Part shown: positions 11,201-18,220 of the stretch, one piece after another
Layout of the letters: each line of letters begins with the position of its first letter
Position numbering within the stretch: position 1 is the first letter of the stretch
Assembly (NCBI GenBank): GCA_964397565.1
Contig: CAYNJC010000014.1
Location: 38,180-102,179, forward strand
Direction of reading: 5' to 3'
Source of the DNA: JAPLST01 sp964397565
GTDB lineage: Bacteria > Auribacterota > UBA3054 > JAPLST01
Length of the DNA stretch: 64,000 nucleotides
Notes under the pieces: model-generated
What the model was told of the DNA's origin: nothing
The model's database searches: none
What the model saw: only the letters and a program-made list of their open reading frames with translations
Position numbers and translations under genes: made by a program

Positions 11201-11530
11201 GTCTGGAACGCCGCCAGTATCACCGACAATGTCGACGGCATCAACTGCATCATCAGCCGGTTGGCCGTGATCAGCAGCAACACTGGGCTGGAGGTTGCGC
11301 TGGTGGCGACCGATGTGCCCAACCTGACGGGCGCCGCCGGATGGCTGCCGCTCAGCGCACTGCAAGCGCCGGACGTGCAATATGCCATCGCGTTGGAAGC
11401 GCGCGACCAGGCCGGCAATGCGGCCAGCAATACGTTCTGGCAGCAACCGTTCACGGTCGTGCCCGAATCGGGATTGCTGCTGTCGGCTGGCCTTGTGGCC
11501 CTTTTGATGAAGCGGAGAGTTGGCGAATAG
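5204..11530 (+). CDS. Giant secreted protein with HExxH metalloprotease-like motif and PEP-CTERM-like tail
   Basis: A 2108-residue exported protein. Residues 1-26 form a signal peptide (cleavage near CIGQCA). The N-terminal 500 residues look like a beta-rich, FG-GAP-like region. H654, E655 and H658 make an HETTH zincin motif, followed by H661 and D665, in a context (GHETTHLFHQMGDLY) close to HExxH peptidases. Two related modules of about 85-90 residues rich in V-x-G-T-N strands lie at about 1335-1513, then a kelch-like stretch (1520-1850), then two 118-residue tandem repeats beginning DTQPP (1853 and 1971). The C-terminus VVPES + hydrophobic stretch + MKRR resembles a PEP-CTERM sorting tail. 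Promoter and leader hairpin lie upstream. Probable role: cell-surface or secreted peptidase or adhesin; the substrate cannot be inferred. Confidence 0.8.
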   Translation: MKLPINSIRGLCALTTLFTVCIGQCAPSLWGHGYPYIVTLEDNATLYSQRYAVVAYDAPPRAKTGGEFTSRFIWQDLSFANVLAGGLAIGNFWPNAPASGAGTEYLALARRAGASISVEVYRAPGVFSTRPWDLQSSALLVDSAAENGSNDLVCVTAGDVVAAYAGAELLLVQSTSDNYTNDPRARLLIYSAPTATNQNNWILRYSISSSALFPPGERVLGIAAGDFTYAGRDWLALLYQSGPNKIVRYFDVASAPTVTARGTDTRDFSAVAPFGLAAADYVKEYQKVGKDYLTTLEPQTSVYQPRVYSNLFVGTPTSLPMIAGRLNAGLAVYTNAPRATAAGRIFGYLLYRYDYASQPREPNQPAGTKDAGISYIERWPLYSKKQTHSSFSTHYGWPLPGEAIWNKVVLENTGTAPTTPSTLRLSAWFNTPYRNADTHPLAMTRPDTQLVINVSLPTFLTGVSTQYATQIALTYYTNWPYQFDNFSPVRRLIITQELWNVVRLDNIGGAADDACERNNREEMAVHAWTLHPVFYPKTALNNNANPNVTGDPHSYFYLARKLCNAIQTFWERSGTTSNQDIAIRVNMMGYELDDVDNVHRSWVFNGTNVWDYWEGCRGLDFNSSTSPYGYPYGVWFGHGQWQRMWLDAEGCEGHETTHLFHQMGDLYQYQVYPSWGAGALLGDGRPLQIRTWAANPDVFSSDARQRFCKGTCDIHVPSVGMRNLGTDNWTSMSPETNMTRVLTRSGVPLPGAVVKAWAYTGNTTAFLSAGTTIADGTVDIQYPRRPFSRTRDNIQGYWHYNDVSAGKTLYVTIDLPGYSDGWAWRQNDREYMQSSTVGTASRAALNPALDVWDVPTLYEPGAPAFARAAAVVVEGAQVRITAGAQAGNVYRVYRRIFPTYVFELATVLTAGASTVTLTPSLGGATRAILYLTEQGAGLESNPKIFQIATIGNAVGLTARDAETMFLALNAGTADPIISICRGSEPFAEVATHFFFGHRAIKPYYPSDQSRLLMTLSSYTEYSIPPVYVAWCEKNSEFSYRTYDIDGNVAGGYGTLDTAPQQLLTDNGNNFLGKHVQVGDEVAVGNVRTSIVEVLSATQVRLASTVKAGGGGTGYQLMRTAGRAGTGTTNRQVATTVRGLGRVTAPNGTPHIGVADMGNARVLIWDEWTKYIAHYATNGFAPTDVDADPLEPGAFFVISRSTDKKLWRLLFDGAAVTADRTWSIASLGSDTPASSQRQCGLAVVRGANTTRLIAISDYANKRVFLYELTTNNVLALKQTITAPLPPFIAATLQGPTDVEFLDDRVRGIAQLYAADGGTRVVKLLADIVTEVMPPAIDVTNQTAWVPYETTSISIGGTNGGQVVGMMSWSNALTGVDGFFGAAPAWQIAGIDLAVGANLITVAGTNAAGTRASDSVQITRMDTSSGVPYVALLSTNATWPYAISTASVHGTNNAFVVGSMTWENEQSGDRGALPASLVWNIADVFLTIGDNTIVVRGTNAYGQPASDAITLTRLVEVSTATTVNITWSSVTTPEASRGGVKLGSDGRFLYCLPGNNTRSFLRYDPQSNLWATMAQHPGLASQDSTDNNTGLEFRDGFFFATLRHATMTDDWGNATYGIFRYHVADDTWVELHSNIVAQGTLYAPTSTNVLYTNAGAWNNCLVTLGFIDTVCTSIVAAGDHGFLGDTHRPFSCQDCGSQGNWTKRFDTHCAAFDNYVYGVKQDWNGGTDASEGDVLWRVQKNDIRTGTAIALTNLPWNPGTGLSCVSTPALRALTKKDEVVVVRGQGINANQDGWGEATPDLAVFVVGTRTWRMATPLPTDTGWGTDISEVGGEIFVKVQNDTVLYRGTAVDSGGDTQPPDVRADALSCPAAGALLGTGMPTQIRWRVPHITDNYDGTNCIITRLSVLRSNDAVEVALIAEELPSANGAANWTPPAALASNSVWYVMALTVRDLSDNATSVVFAAQAFRVVPADTQPPIIGADALLFPTAHVELYAQVMTSVVWNAASITDNVDGINCIISRLAVISSNTGLEVALVATDVPNLTGAAGWLPLSALQAPDVQYAIALEARDQAGNAASNTFWQQPFTVVPESGLLLSAGLVALLMKRRVGE
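10760..11467 (+). repeat. Two in-frame 354-base tandem repeats
   Basis: Units at 10760-11113 and 11114-11467 each encode 118 residues starting DTQPP and ending VVP. Both carry ITDNYDGTNCII/ITDNVDGINCII and a conserved RDxxxNA segment. The period is an exact multiple of three and the second unit runs directly into the sorting tail, so this is a recent or selected domain duplication. Confidence 0.8.
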
Positions 11531-11623
11531 TGCATAGCGATTGCTGAATGAAAAATGTTGAAGGTCGGCAAGCGTGGGCGTCAGCGTCAGCGCCGCGCCG
11601 CGCTTTCTTCTTGTGCTGCACCG

Positions 11624-11651
11624 ATCACTGATCACTGATTACTGATTACCG
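11624..11651. repeat. Short tandem heptamer repeat
   Basis: Four consecutive heptamers (ATCACTG, ATCACTG, ATTACTG, ATTACCG) in the gap after the giant gene. The rest of the gap 11531-11771 holds only the promoter at 11699-11728. Confidence 0.7.
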
Positions 11652-11698
11652 GCAAAACGGGCAAGACAAGCCGTCCCAGATCGCCGTCTGCATTGCAT

Positions 11699-11728
11699 TT
11701 GCCTTTCCGGGTCATGGTGTGGTATAAT
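11699..11728 (+). promoter_or_regulatory. Promoter upstream of the 121-residue protein
   Basis: TTGCCT and a perfect TATAAT are 18 bases apart, with TGG directly before the -10 box (extended -10). The gene starts 44 bases downstream of the -10 box. Confidence 0.65.
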
Positions 11729-11771
11729 CCCCCCATGTAGTATACGCTAACAAGAACCATGGTAATTATTG

Positions 11772-12137
11772 ATGAACACGACGCCTGACAACTTGATGGA
11801 ATCACGAGTACGAATTGTGCTACGCCGGCACTTTCGCGAGATGCCGATTGACATCATGCGCGGGACGGTCACGCAGGTCAGTGCGCCGGGGTTAACCATC
11901 AGCGGCCGGCACTTTCAGGAAGTGCGCGACAGTGTCAGCGGCTTGTATGAGGAAAACCCCTTGGCGCGCCACAACAAAGTGTATTTCATCCCGTACAGCT
12001 CGATGAAATACATTGATGTAATTATGCCGGACTCGCCGGAAGCAGAACGCGCCGATCGGGTGGAGAACAATGATGTCCTCGCTGCGCCCATCAAGGAATA
12101 CGTCTTTGCGTCGATAAAAGGCAAGAAGGCAATCTAA
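11772..12137 (+). CDS. Conserved-looking small protein of unknown function
   Basis: A soluble 121-residue protein with no signal peptide or membrane segment. The first half (residues 10-60) is basic with alternating beta-type sequence (GTVTQVSAPGLTISGRHFQEV); the middle has YFIPYSSMKYIDVI and the tail ends in a basic GKKAI. I do not recognise the family; the beta-rich middle could be a small RNA-binding or SH3-like barrel. ATG 11772 is used; a TTG three bases upstream is possible. It has a very good promoter of its own and sits 18 bases before comF, so it probably heads a short operon comF-HlyD-lipoprotein. Confidence 0.65.
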   Translation: MNTTPDNLMESRVRIVLRRHFREMPIDIMRGTVTQVSAPGLTISGRHFQEVRDSVSGLYEENPLARHNKVYFIPYSSMKYIDVIMPDSPEAERADRVENNDVLAAPIKEYVFASIKGKKAI

Positions 12138-12155
12138 CCCGGGTATGGCCCTGGC

Positions 12156-12878
12156 ATGCTGGCGCAGCTTGGACGCAGTCTGCTTGACTTGGTCTATCCG
12201 CCGCGCTGCGTGCTCTGCCGGGCCGCGCCGGCAGATGACGGACGGGCGATCTGCGCTGCATGCGCCCGGCAATTACCGCTGCTACGCGGGGCGCAATGTC
12301 CGCGCTGTGCCCGCCCGATTCACACGCGCGACGGGCACGACCAACTGTGCGGCGTCTGCCGTCTGCATCCGCGCGCGGCGCTGGAACGCGTCGCCGCTGC
12401 CGGTGAGTATTATGGCGGGGTGCGCGCCTTGATCCACTTGTACAAGTACCGGCGCTGCCAATTCCTGGCAGCCCAGTTGGCCTGTCTGCTGCGCGATCGG
12501 CCAAGTGTGCACGCGCTGCTGGCCGACGTGGATTGGCTGGCGCCAATCCCGCTGCACTGGATGCGCCAGCGTTGGCGTGGCTTCAACCAGGCGCGCGAAA
12601 TAGGCCGGTACTTGATGTGCAGCTTTGGCGTGCCGCTCCTGCCGGCCGGCGATTTCCGGCGCATTCGCCGCACCACGCCGCAAGTGCAGCTCAACGCGGG
12701 CGGGCGCGCGGCCAACATTCGCGGCGCCTTTGCGGTGCGCAATGCGGCGCGCATTCGCCAGGCCCGGGTGGCGTTGCTGGATGATGTGCTGACGACGGGC
12801 GCGACCGCCAATGAGTGTGCGCGCACCTTGCGTGCCGCTGGCGCCACCAGCGTCAGCTTGCTGGTTGTTGCCAGATAA
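12156..12878 (+). CDS. comF: ComF family phosphoribosyltransferase-like protein
   Basis: 240 residues. The N-terminal double zinc finger has cysteines at 18, 21, 33, 36, 48, 51, 65 and 68; the C-terminal half is a type I phosphoribosyltransferase fold with the PRPP loop LLDDVLTTGATANE at about 207-220. ComF proteins support DNA uptake and recombination by natural transformation (ComFC/GntX family), though the exact reaction is unsettled. It follows the unknown 121-residue gene by 18 bases and precedes the HlyD-type gene by 4 bases. No other competence gene is in the window. Confidence 0.85.
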   Translation: MLAQLGRSLLDLVYPPRCVLCRAAPADDGRAICAACARQLPLLRGAQCPRCARPIHTRDGHDQLCGVCRLHPRAALERVAAAGEYYGGVRALIHLYKYRRCQFLAAQLACLLRDRPSVHALLADVDWLAPIPLHWMRQRWRGFNQAREIGRYLMCSFGVPLLPAGDFRRIRRTTPQVQLNAGGRAANIRGAFAVRNAARIRQARVALLDDVLTTGATANECARTLRAAGATSVSLLVVAR

Positions 12879-12882
12879 AGGA

Positions 12883-14022
12883 ATGAAAAAGATACTGACA
12901 CTAGTGGTTGTGGGCGCCCTGATGGCCGCGGGGGTGTATGCGTACATCGCCTGGGTCAATGCCATGCGCGAGAAGCCGCATGAAATTCCGTTGGTGGCCG
13001 CGACCAACACGACCATCGTTTCAATTCTCGAGGAAAACGGGGCGATCCGCCCGCGCAACCAGGTCATCATCAAATCCGAAGTGAACGGCCGGGTCGAGAA
13101 TGTCTACATCGAAGCCGGCGATGTGGTCACGGCCGGGTGCGTCTTGGTCGAATTGGACAAGATTGATCTGCTGAACAAGCGCCGCGAACTGGAACTCGAT
13201 GCGCGCGAGTCCATGCTGCAGCTCGAAGGGGCCCAGCTCGATTACCAGCGCAATCGCGAACTATACCAAGCCAAATTGGTTTCACCGGATGTCTACGACC
13301 GCATGCGGATCGAGCGCGACTTGAAAAGCAATCGGGTTGAGAAAATCCGCTCGCAGATTACGACGGTGGATGACAACTTGCGCAAGACGACGATCAGCGC
13401 GCCGATGCGCGGCACAATCTATGATCGCGCCATTGAGGTCGGCGAGGTGGTCATTGGGGCCAGCTCGGTGTCGTCCGGCACGGAGATGATGAAGATCGCG
13501 GATCTGGATCTACTCGAGGTGCGGGCGCTGGTCAATGAAGTGGATATTTCCTCGATCAGCACCGGCATGCCGGTCATGATTTCGGTCGAGAGTTTGCAGG
13601 GCCACGCGTTCCACGGCTCGGTCGCGCGGATCGCGCCGGCGGCCAGCACTGACAAGCAAACGCAACTGCCCCTGGGCTTTGAAGTTACGGTCCTGCTGGA
13701 TGCGCGCAACACCCAGCTCAAGCCGGGTATGACCGCCACCGTGCTGTTCACCCGCGGCGTGGCCAGCAATGTCGTGGCGGTGCCGCTGCCGGCCGTGTTT
13801 TGTGACAACTATGAAGTCGCGCCCTCGGAACAGCAATTCTACATCTATGTCAAGAACGCGACCAATTTCATCAAACACACTGTCACGATTGGCGTGCACG
13901 ATCTGAAACATGTCCAAATAACGAGTGGCCTGACTGAACGCGTCATGATCGCGTTGGAACGCCCGCTGCCGGCCAGCCCGGCGAACGATCGTGCCGCAGA
14001 ACCGCAACGCGCGCAACACTAA
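12883..14022 (+). CDS. HlyD/RND-type periplasmic adaptor (membrane fusion) protein
   Basis: 379 residues. A single N-terminal membrane segment (residues 3-24) anchors it, followed by a biotinyl-lipoyl strand pair (residues 52-85, with SEVNGRVENVYIEAGD), an alpha-hairpin coiled coil (about 95-160) and a beta-barrel region ending with GMTATVLF and VVAVPLPAVF. The start ATG 12883 has AAAGGA just upstream; a longer frame overlapping comF is not needed. Such adaptors link an inner-membrane pump (ABC MacB type or RND) to an outer-membrane channel. No pump or TolC gene is adjacent; the next gene is a lipoprotein, so the partner must be elsewhere. Confidence 0.85.
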   Translation: MKKILTLVVVGALMAAGVYAYIAWVNAMREKPHEIPLVAATNTTIVSILEENGAIRPRNQVIIKSEVNGRVENVYIEAGDVVTAGCVLVELDKIDLLNKRRELELDARESMLQLEGAQLDYQRNRELYQAKLVSPDVYDRMRIERDLKSNRVEKIRSQITTVDDNLRKTTISAPMRGTIYDRAIEVGEVVIGASSVSSGTEMMKIADLDLLEVRALVNEVDISSISTGMPVMISVESLQGHAFHGSVARIAPAASTDKQTQLPLGFEVTVLLDARNTQLKPGMTATVLFTRGVASNVVAVPLPAVFCDNYEVAPSEQQFYIYVKNATNFIKHTVTIGVHDLKHVQITSGLTERVMIALERPLPASPANDRAAEPQRAQH

Positions 14023-14041
14023 TTCAACCGTGAGACCATCC

Positions 14042-14632
14042 ATGCGACAGACTGTGACAATGCTTGTAGCCGGCGCGATGCTGGCCGTGCTGCTCGCCGG
14101 GTGCGGCACGATGAACGTGGCCGTCACCAAGGCGCCCGGCATCCAACTGGCCGGCCGCTACAAATTCAGCGTGAACTTCGACGTGCACGACCCGGACGGC
14201 AAGAAGATCACTGAAGAAATCATGCAGAACGATCTGGAGCGCTGGTACCAGTTCATGGAGCTGGTCAGCGCGACGCGCGCCTCGTTCGAGGATCGCGGCT
14301 ATCAATGGGTCAGCGATCCGACCGAGCCGGCGGATTTCGTGGTGGACATGTGCTTCACTGCGTTTTACTCGGCTACGCTTGACGAGGAACGCATGAACAC
14401 GCAGAAACTGGCGACCTTTCTAGTCGGCCGCAAGACGGGCGACATCTACCAACACTTGGTCGTGATTGCGGCACTGGGGCGCGATCCAAAGTTGAAATCC
14501 AGCGATTATGTGACAATCTGGGAAGGCCGGGCCACGGCGCAAGATGACCAAGAGGACGCGCGCCTGTGGGCCTTGCCGCTGATCGGCGATATTGTGGAAG
14601 CCTTTCCCGAGGTCGAAGTGCGCGCGCCGTAA
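14042..14632 (+). CDS. Predicted lipoprotein of unknown function
   Basis: 196 residues starting at ATG 14042, 19 bases after the adaptor gene. Residues 1-21 are a lipoprotein signal with lipobox LLAGC (Cys 21). The mature part resembles DUF4136-type lipoproteins in outline: YKFSVNFDVHDPDGK, then SFEDRGYQWVSDPTEPADFVVD at about residues 82-105, and a final G-D-I-V-E-A-F-P. Likely an outer-membrane-anchored periplasmic protein co-expressed with the HlyD-type adaptor; a role in the same envelope complex is inferred from position only. Confidence 0.75.
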   Translation: MRQTVTMLVAGAMLAVLLAGCGTMNVAVTKAPGIQLAGRYKFSVNFDVHDPDGKKITEEIMQNDLERWYQFMELVSATRASFEDRGYQWVSDPTEPADFVVDMCFTAFYSATLDEERMNTQKLATFLVGRKTGDIYQHLVVIAALGRDPKLKSSDYVTIWEGRATAQDDQEDARLWALPLIGDIVEAFPEVEVRAP

Positions 14633-14742
14633 GCCAGTTCCGGCGATCCCGCCGTCTTACGAATAGTGCGGCGGCGAGAGCTGTCCTGCGCCGCAATAGG
14701 AGCGGCTTCCAGCCGTCCCGTCCGCCGCTGGCGGGACCGCGT

Positions 14743-15651
14743 CTATCTTGAAGAGGCCGTGTTTAGAGCCCGCTGCAACGTGGCCAGATTCTGGCGCATG
14801 ATCGTAAGATACGCGTCTTTGGTCAAGGGCCCGGTCACGGCCGGGTCGAGCAGATATACGGTTGCGCCGCATTCGCGTGCGATCGTGGCGGCAGCGCGCG
14901 CCGAGTATTGCGGCTCGGCGCACAGTGCGGTGACGCCGGTCTTGCGCACCAGTTGGATGGTCGCGGCCAATTCGCGCGGGTTCGGCTCGCTGCCCGGCTC
15001 ACGTTCAATCACCGCCGCGATCCGCAGATCAAATTCGTGTGCAAAGTAAGGGAAGGCCTCATGAAACGTGATGATGGTCCGCGCCGTTGCGCCACTCAAG
15101 CCGGCCTGCATTTCTGCGCGCAAGGCCGCCAGTTGCGCGACATAGGCGGCGCAATTGCGCTGATACACCGGGGCATGGCGCGGGTCGCGCATGGCCAGTG
15201 CGGCGGCAATTGTGCGGACTTGGCCGATCGCCCCGCTGATGCTGACCCACACATGCGGATTGACGCCGTGCTCGTCGCGCAACAGATTCAGGCCCTGGCT
15301 GGCGCTGATAACGGTCAGATTCGTTGTGTGTTCGATGACGTTGTTGAGAAAGGACTCCATGCCCGCGCCATTGACGATGAACACATCGGCATCGGCCAGG
15401 GCGCGCAGCTCCGCCGGCGTCAGTTGATAGTCATGCAAGCAACCCGTGGTCGGCCGCGTCAGATTCTTGAGCAAGACGCCGGGCACACCATCCACGATGT
15501 TTAACGTGCTGATGTAGAGTGGATAAAACGAGGTGACGATCCGCAAGGGCGCGGGGTTGGTGGCTGGGCCGGCCGGCGCTGCGCCACGGGCCAGAACGCT
15601 GGCGCCCAGCGCCATCAAGCCCGCCCATACGCAATGATGGCAACGCAGCAT
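14743..15651 (-). CDS. Metal (zinc/manganese) ABC transporter substrate-binding protein
   Basis: 302 residues of the ZnuA/TroA family (cluster 9). The start ATG at 15651 is preceded by AGGAGGAAT, an excellent ribosome binding site, and gives a signal peptide (MLRCHHCVWAGLMALGASVLARG). The ligands expected for this fold are visible: His in CLHDYQLTP, His in GVNPHVWVS, His in ITFHEAFPYFAHEF, and an acidic group near the C-terminal CAEPQYS segment. The usual His-rich loop of ZnuA is absent, so manganese or another metal is possible. No ABC permease or ATPase is beside it; the gene stands alone between a convergent lipoprotein gene and tRNA-Leu. Confidence 0.85.
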   Translation of the reverse strand: MLRCHHCVWAGLMALGASVLARGAAPAGPATNPAPLRIVTSFYPLYISTLNIVDGVPGVLLKNLTRPTTGCLHDYQLTPAELRALADADVFIVNGAGMESFLNNVIEHTTNLTVISASQGLNLLRDEHGVNPHVWVSISGAIGQVRTIAAALAMRDPRHAPVYQRNCAAYVAQLAALRAEMQAGLSGATARTIITFHEAFPYFAHEFDLRIAAVIEREPGSEPNPRELAATIQLVRKTGVTALCAEPQYSARAAATIARECGATVYLLDPAVTGPLTKDAYLTIMRQNLATLQRALNTASSR

Positions 15652-15699
15652 ACTATTCCTCCTCATGGCAAACACCACAATGCTTTCGCAACAGTAAAG

Positions 15700-15786
15700 T
15701 GGTGCGCGGAGGGAGACTTGAACTCCCAGGAGCTTTCGCCCACTAGCACCTCAAGCTAGCGTGTCTACCAATTCCACCACCCGCGC
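15700..15786 (-). tRNA. tRNA-Leu (anticodon GAG)
   Basis: On the minus strand the 5' acceptor GCGCGGG (from 15786) pairs with TCCGCGC; D-arm with GGTAGACAC; anticodon stem CTAGC/GCTAG around loop TTGAGGT gives anticodon GAG; long variable arm; T-arm GGGAG-TTCAAGT-CTCCC. Discriminator A at 15703 and an encoded CCA at 15700-15702. It reads CTC/CTT leucine codons. Confidence 0.95.
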
Positions 15787-15931
15787 ACGCGAGATCGGCG
15801 AACGTATATTGTACGGAATCAGGCCGCGAAAGTCAACCGATTCAGAGGAGCGCCAGGTATGATCCACCCACGTGATCGCTGCCCCCGCAACGCGTGCCGC
15901 AGCGCGTCGCAAATTATGGTAGAATTGATAT

Positions 15932-18220
15932 ATGAACATCCCGTGCCTACTGCGTCGCGCCTTCATTCACAACCGCGTGTGGCACCCGCTGGCTGTGCTG
16001 ATCTGCGGCAGCGCGGTTGCCTTGGCGGTGAATGATCCGTCCTACAATGCTGATTACCGCGCCGCCGCGGCGGTGCTCGATACCGGCAGTGTCGCGGTCG
16101 TGCGCGTAACCATGGCGGCCGCGGATCTGTCGCACATGCTGACCGATGTCAACACCAATATCTACTATCTGTGCAGCATCCAGTTCAGCAATCAGTTGGT
16201 TGCGCTCGAGACGGTCAGCAACGTTGCCATCCGCTTGCGCGGCAATACCTCGCGCACCGCAACCAAAAAATCATACAAGCTCTCTTTCAATGAATATGTG
16301 CCCGGACGCAAGTTTCACGGCCTGCGCAAACTGAATGTGAATGGCGAACACAATGATCCGTCCATCATGCGCTCGGGGCTGTGCTGGCATCTGTTCGATC
16401 AAGTGCGTATTCCGCATTCGCGCGCGGCTCACGCGGAATTGTACATTAACGATCAGCTCTTTGGGTTGTTTGCCAACATCGAGCAGGTGGACGATGAGTT
16501 TTTGCAGGCCTGGTTCGGCTCCGACGCCGGCAATCTGTTCAAGTGCCTGTACCAAGGCGCGCCGGCGGAGTTGATCTATCGCGCCGACGGCCGCTATGAC
16601 CTTGTCGGCAACGGCACCACCTATGTCCTCGAGACCAATGAAGCCTCAAACGATTTTCGCGACTTCGCCCAGTTCGTTGCCTTGGTCAACACGAGCGCGA
16701 TTGCGAATCTGCCCGCCGCGCTCGAGCCGCTGTTCAATGTCGAGGATTTCTTGCGCTGGATGGCGCTCAGCGCCCTGTATGGCAGTTGGGATGATTACCG
16801 CTATCTCGCCAATAATTTTTATTTGTACCACGATCCCCGCGCGGGCCGCTTCCAGTTTATTCCCTATGATTACGACAACACCCTCGGCATTGATTTCTTC
16901 GGCATCAACTGGGCCACGCGCACGCTGAACAGTTGGGACAGCAGTCCGCGCCCGCTCTCAACCCGCATTCTGCAAGTACCGCGCTATCGCCGCCGCTATA
17001 ATCAATTCCTGGCCGACTTCAGCGCGAACGTGTTCGCCCTGTCCAACGTCAGCCCGCGCGCCGTGGCCATGAAGACCATCATACAGACTGCCGCCCAACG
17101 TGACTATGCCAGCGTTGCGCACGATTGGGGCTTTAACCTGGCCAGCTTTAATGCGGCGCTCACTGCGCCCACGTCGTACAGCACCGCCAATCACGTCACC
17201 TTCGGCGTGCTGCCGTTTGTCAGCACCCGCGTGGCGCGCGTCGAGAGCCAACTCGATCCAATGATTCTGGGCTTGAATGAAGTGCTCAGCTCGAACATCA
17301 CCAGTGTGACCGACGAGGGCGGCCGGCATGTTGCCTGGCTCGAACTGTACAATCCGCGCCAGACCGCGGTGTCGCTCAGCGGATTGCATTTGACCGATAC
17401 TCCCGCGTTGCCGACCAAATGGGCGCTGCCGGCTACCAATGTGCCCGCGCGCGGCTTCCTGTTGCTGTGGCTCGATGGCCATCCCGAGCGTGGCGCGCTG
17501 CATGCCCCCTTCGGCGTCGGCGCCGCGCCGTTCCTGCAATTGCGCATCAATACGACCAACGTGCTCGACCAACTGCAGGCGCCGGCGCTCAGCGCGGATC
17601 ACAGCTATGGAACCTATCTCGATTTCGGCAGTGGCGCGCGCACGTTCATCACCCCGACACCACGCGCCGAAAATCTGTTGCTGCCCGCGCCGGTGCCCGC
17701 CCTGCTCATCAATGAATTTCAGGCGGATAACAAGACCACGATCACCAATCCGGCCAATGGCAGTTGTGATGACTGGATCGAGCTCTGGAATATCGGCGCC
17801 ACGCCGGTTGATCTGCTCGACCTGTATCTGTCGGACAATGCAGCGACGCCGACCAAGTGGCGTTGCCCGAGCTCACTGCCGCTGGCGCCGGGCCAACATT
17901 TATTGCTCTGGGCGGATGGCGAACCGGCCTACGGGCCGCAACATTTGTCGTTCAAACTCAGTGCGGATGGCGAGGAACTCCTGCTGGTCGCCAGTGACGG
18001 CACCAATGTGCTTGACGCCGTCCAATTCGGCACGCAAGCCGCGGATATCTCAAGCGGACGCTATCCCGACGGCGCCGGCGGCGCGCGCAGCAATGCGGCC
18101 TTTCAAACCATGGTGCCGACGCCCGGTAAGACTAACGTACCCGAGCCGGCGGCGGGTCTGTTCTTAGTCGCCTTCTTTGTGCGCCGCGCTGTCAAGGTGG
18201 GAGCGGCCTCCGTGCCGTGA
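15932..18220 (+). CDS. CotH-kinase / lamin-tail surface protein with PEP-CTERM
   Basis: 762 residues. An N-terminal signal sequence (residues 1-33) is followed by a CotH-like domain (about 45-400): the RLRGNTSR segment, KSYKLSFNEY, and the metal/ATP motif YDYDNTLGID near residue 311-321. CotH proteins are atypical kinases first seen on spore coats. Two lamin-tail domains follow (about 447-545 and 590-720; NEVLSSN and INEFQADN starts). The C-terminus NVPEPAAG + hydrophobic + RR is a PEP-CTERM sorting signal, so the protein should be exported and processed by an exosortase. A -10 box TAGAAT (15920-15925, TATGG before it) lies so close that the transcript may start at the ATG. Confidence 0.87.
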   Translation: MNIPCLLRRAFIHNRVWHPLAVLICGSAVALAVNDPSYNADYRAAAAVLDTGSVAVVRVTMAAADLSHMLTDVNTNIYYLCSIQFSNQLVALETVSNVAIRLRGNTSRTATKKSYKLSFNEYVPGRKFHGLRKLNVNGEHNDPSIMRSGLCWHLFDQVRIPHSRAAHAELYINDQLFGLFANIEQVDDEFLQAWFGSDAGNLFKCLYQGAPAELIYRADGRYDLVGNGTTYVLETNEASNDFRDFAQFVALVNTSAIANLPAALEPLFNVEDFLRWMALSALYGSWDDYRYLANNFYLYHDPRAGRFQFIPYDYDNTLGIDFFGINWATRTLNSWDSSPRPLSTRILQVPRYRRRYNQFLADFSANVFALSNVSPRAVAMKTIIQTAAQRDYASVAHDWGFNLASFNAALTAPTSYSTANHVTFGVLPFVSTRVARVESQLDPMILGLNEVLSSNITSVTDEGGRHVAWLELYNPRQTAVSLSGLHLTDTPALPTKWALPATNVPARGFLLLWLDGHPERGALHAPFGVGAAPFLQLRINTTNVLDQLQAPALSADHSYGTYLDFGSGARTFITPTPRAENLLLPAPVPALLINEFQADNKTTITNPANGSCDDWIELWNIGATPVDLLDLYLSDNAATPTKWRCPSSLPLAPGQHLLLWADGEPAYGPQHLSFKLSADGEELLLVASDGTNVLDAVQFGTQAADISSGRYPDGAGGARSNAAFQTMVPTPGKTNVPEPAAGLFLVAFFVRRAVKVGAASVP

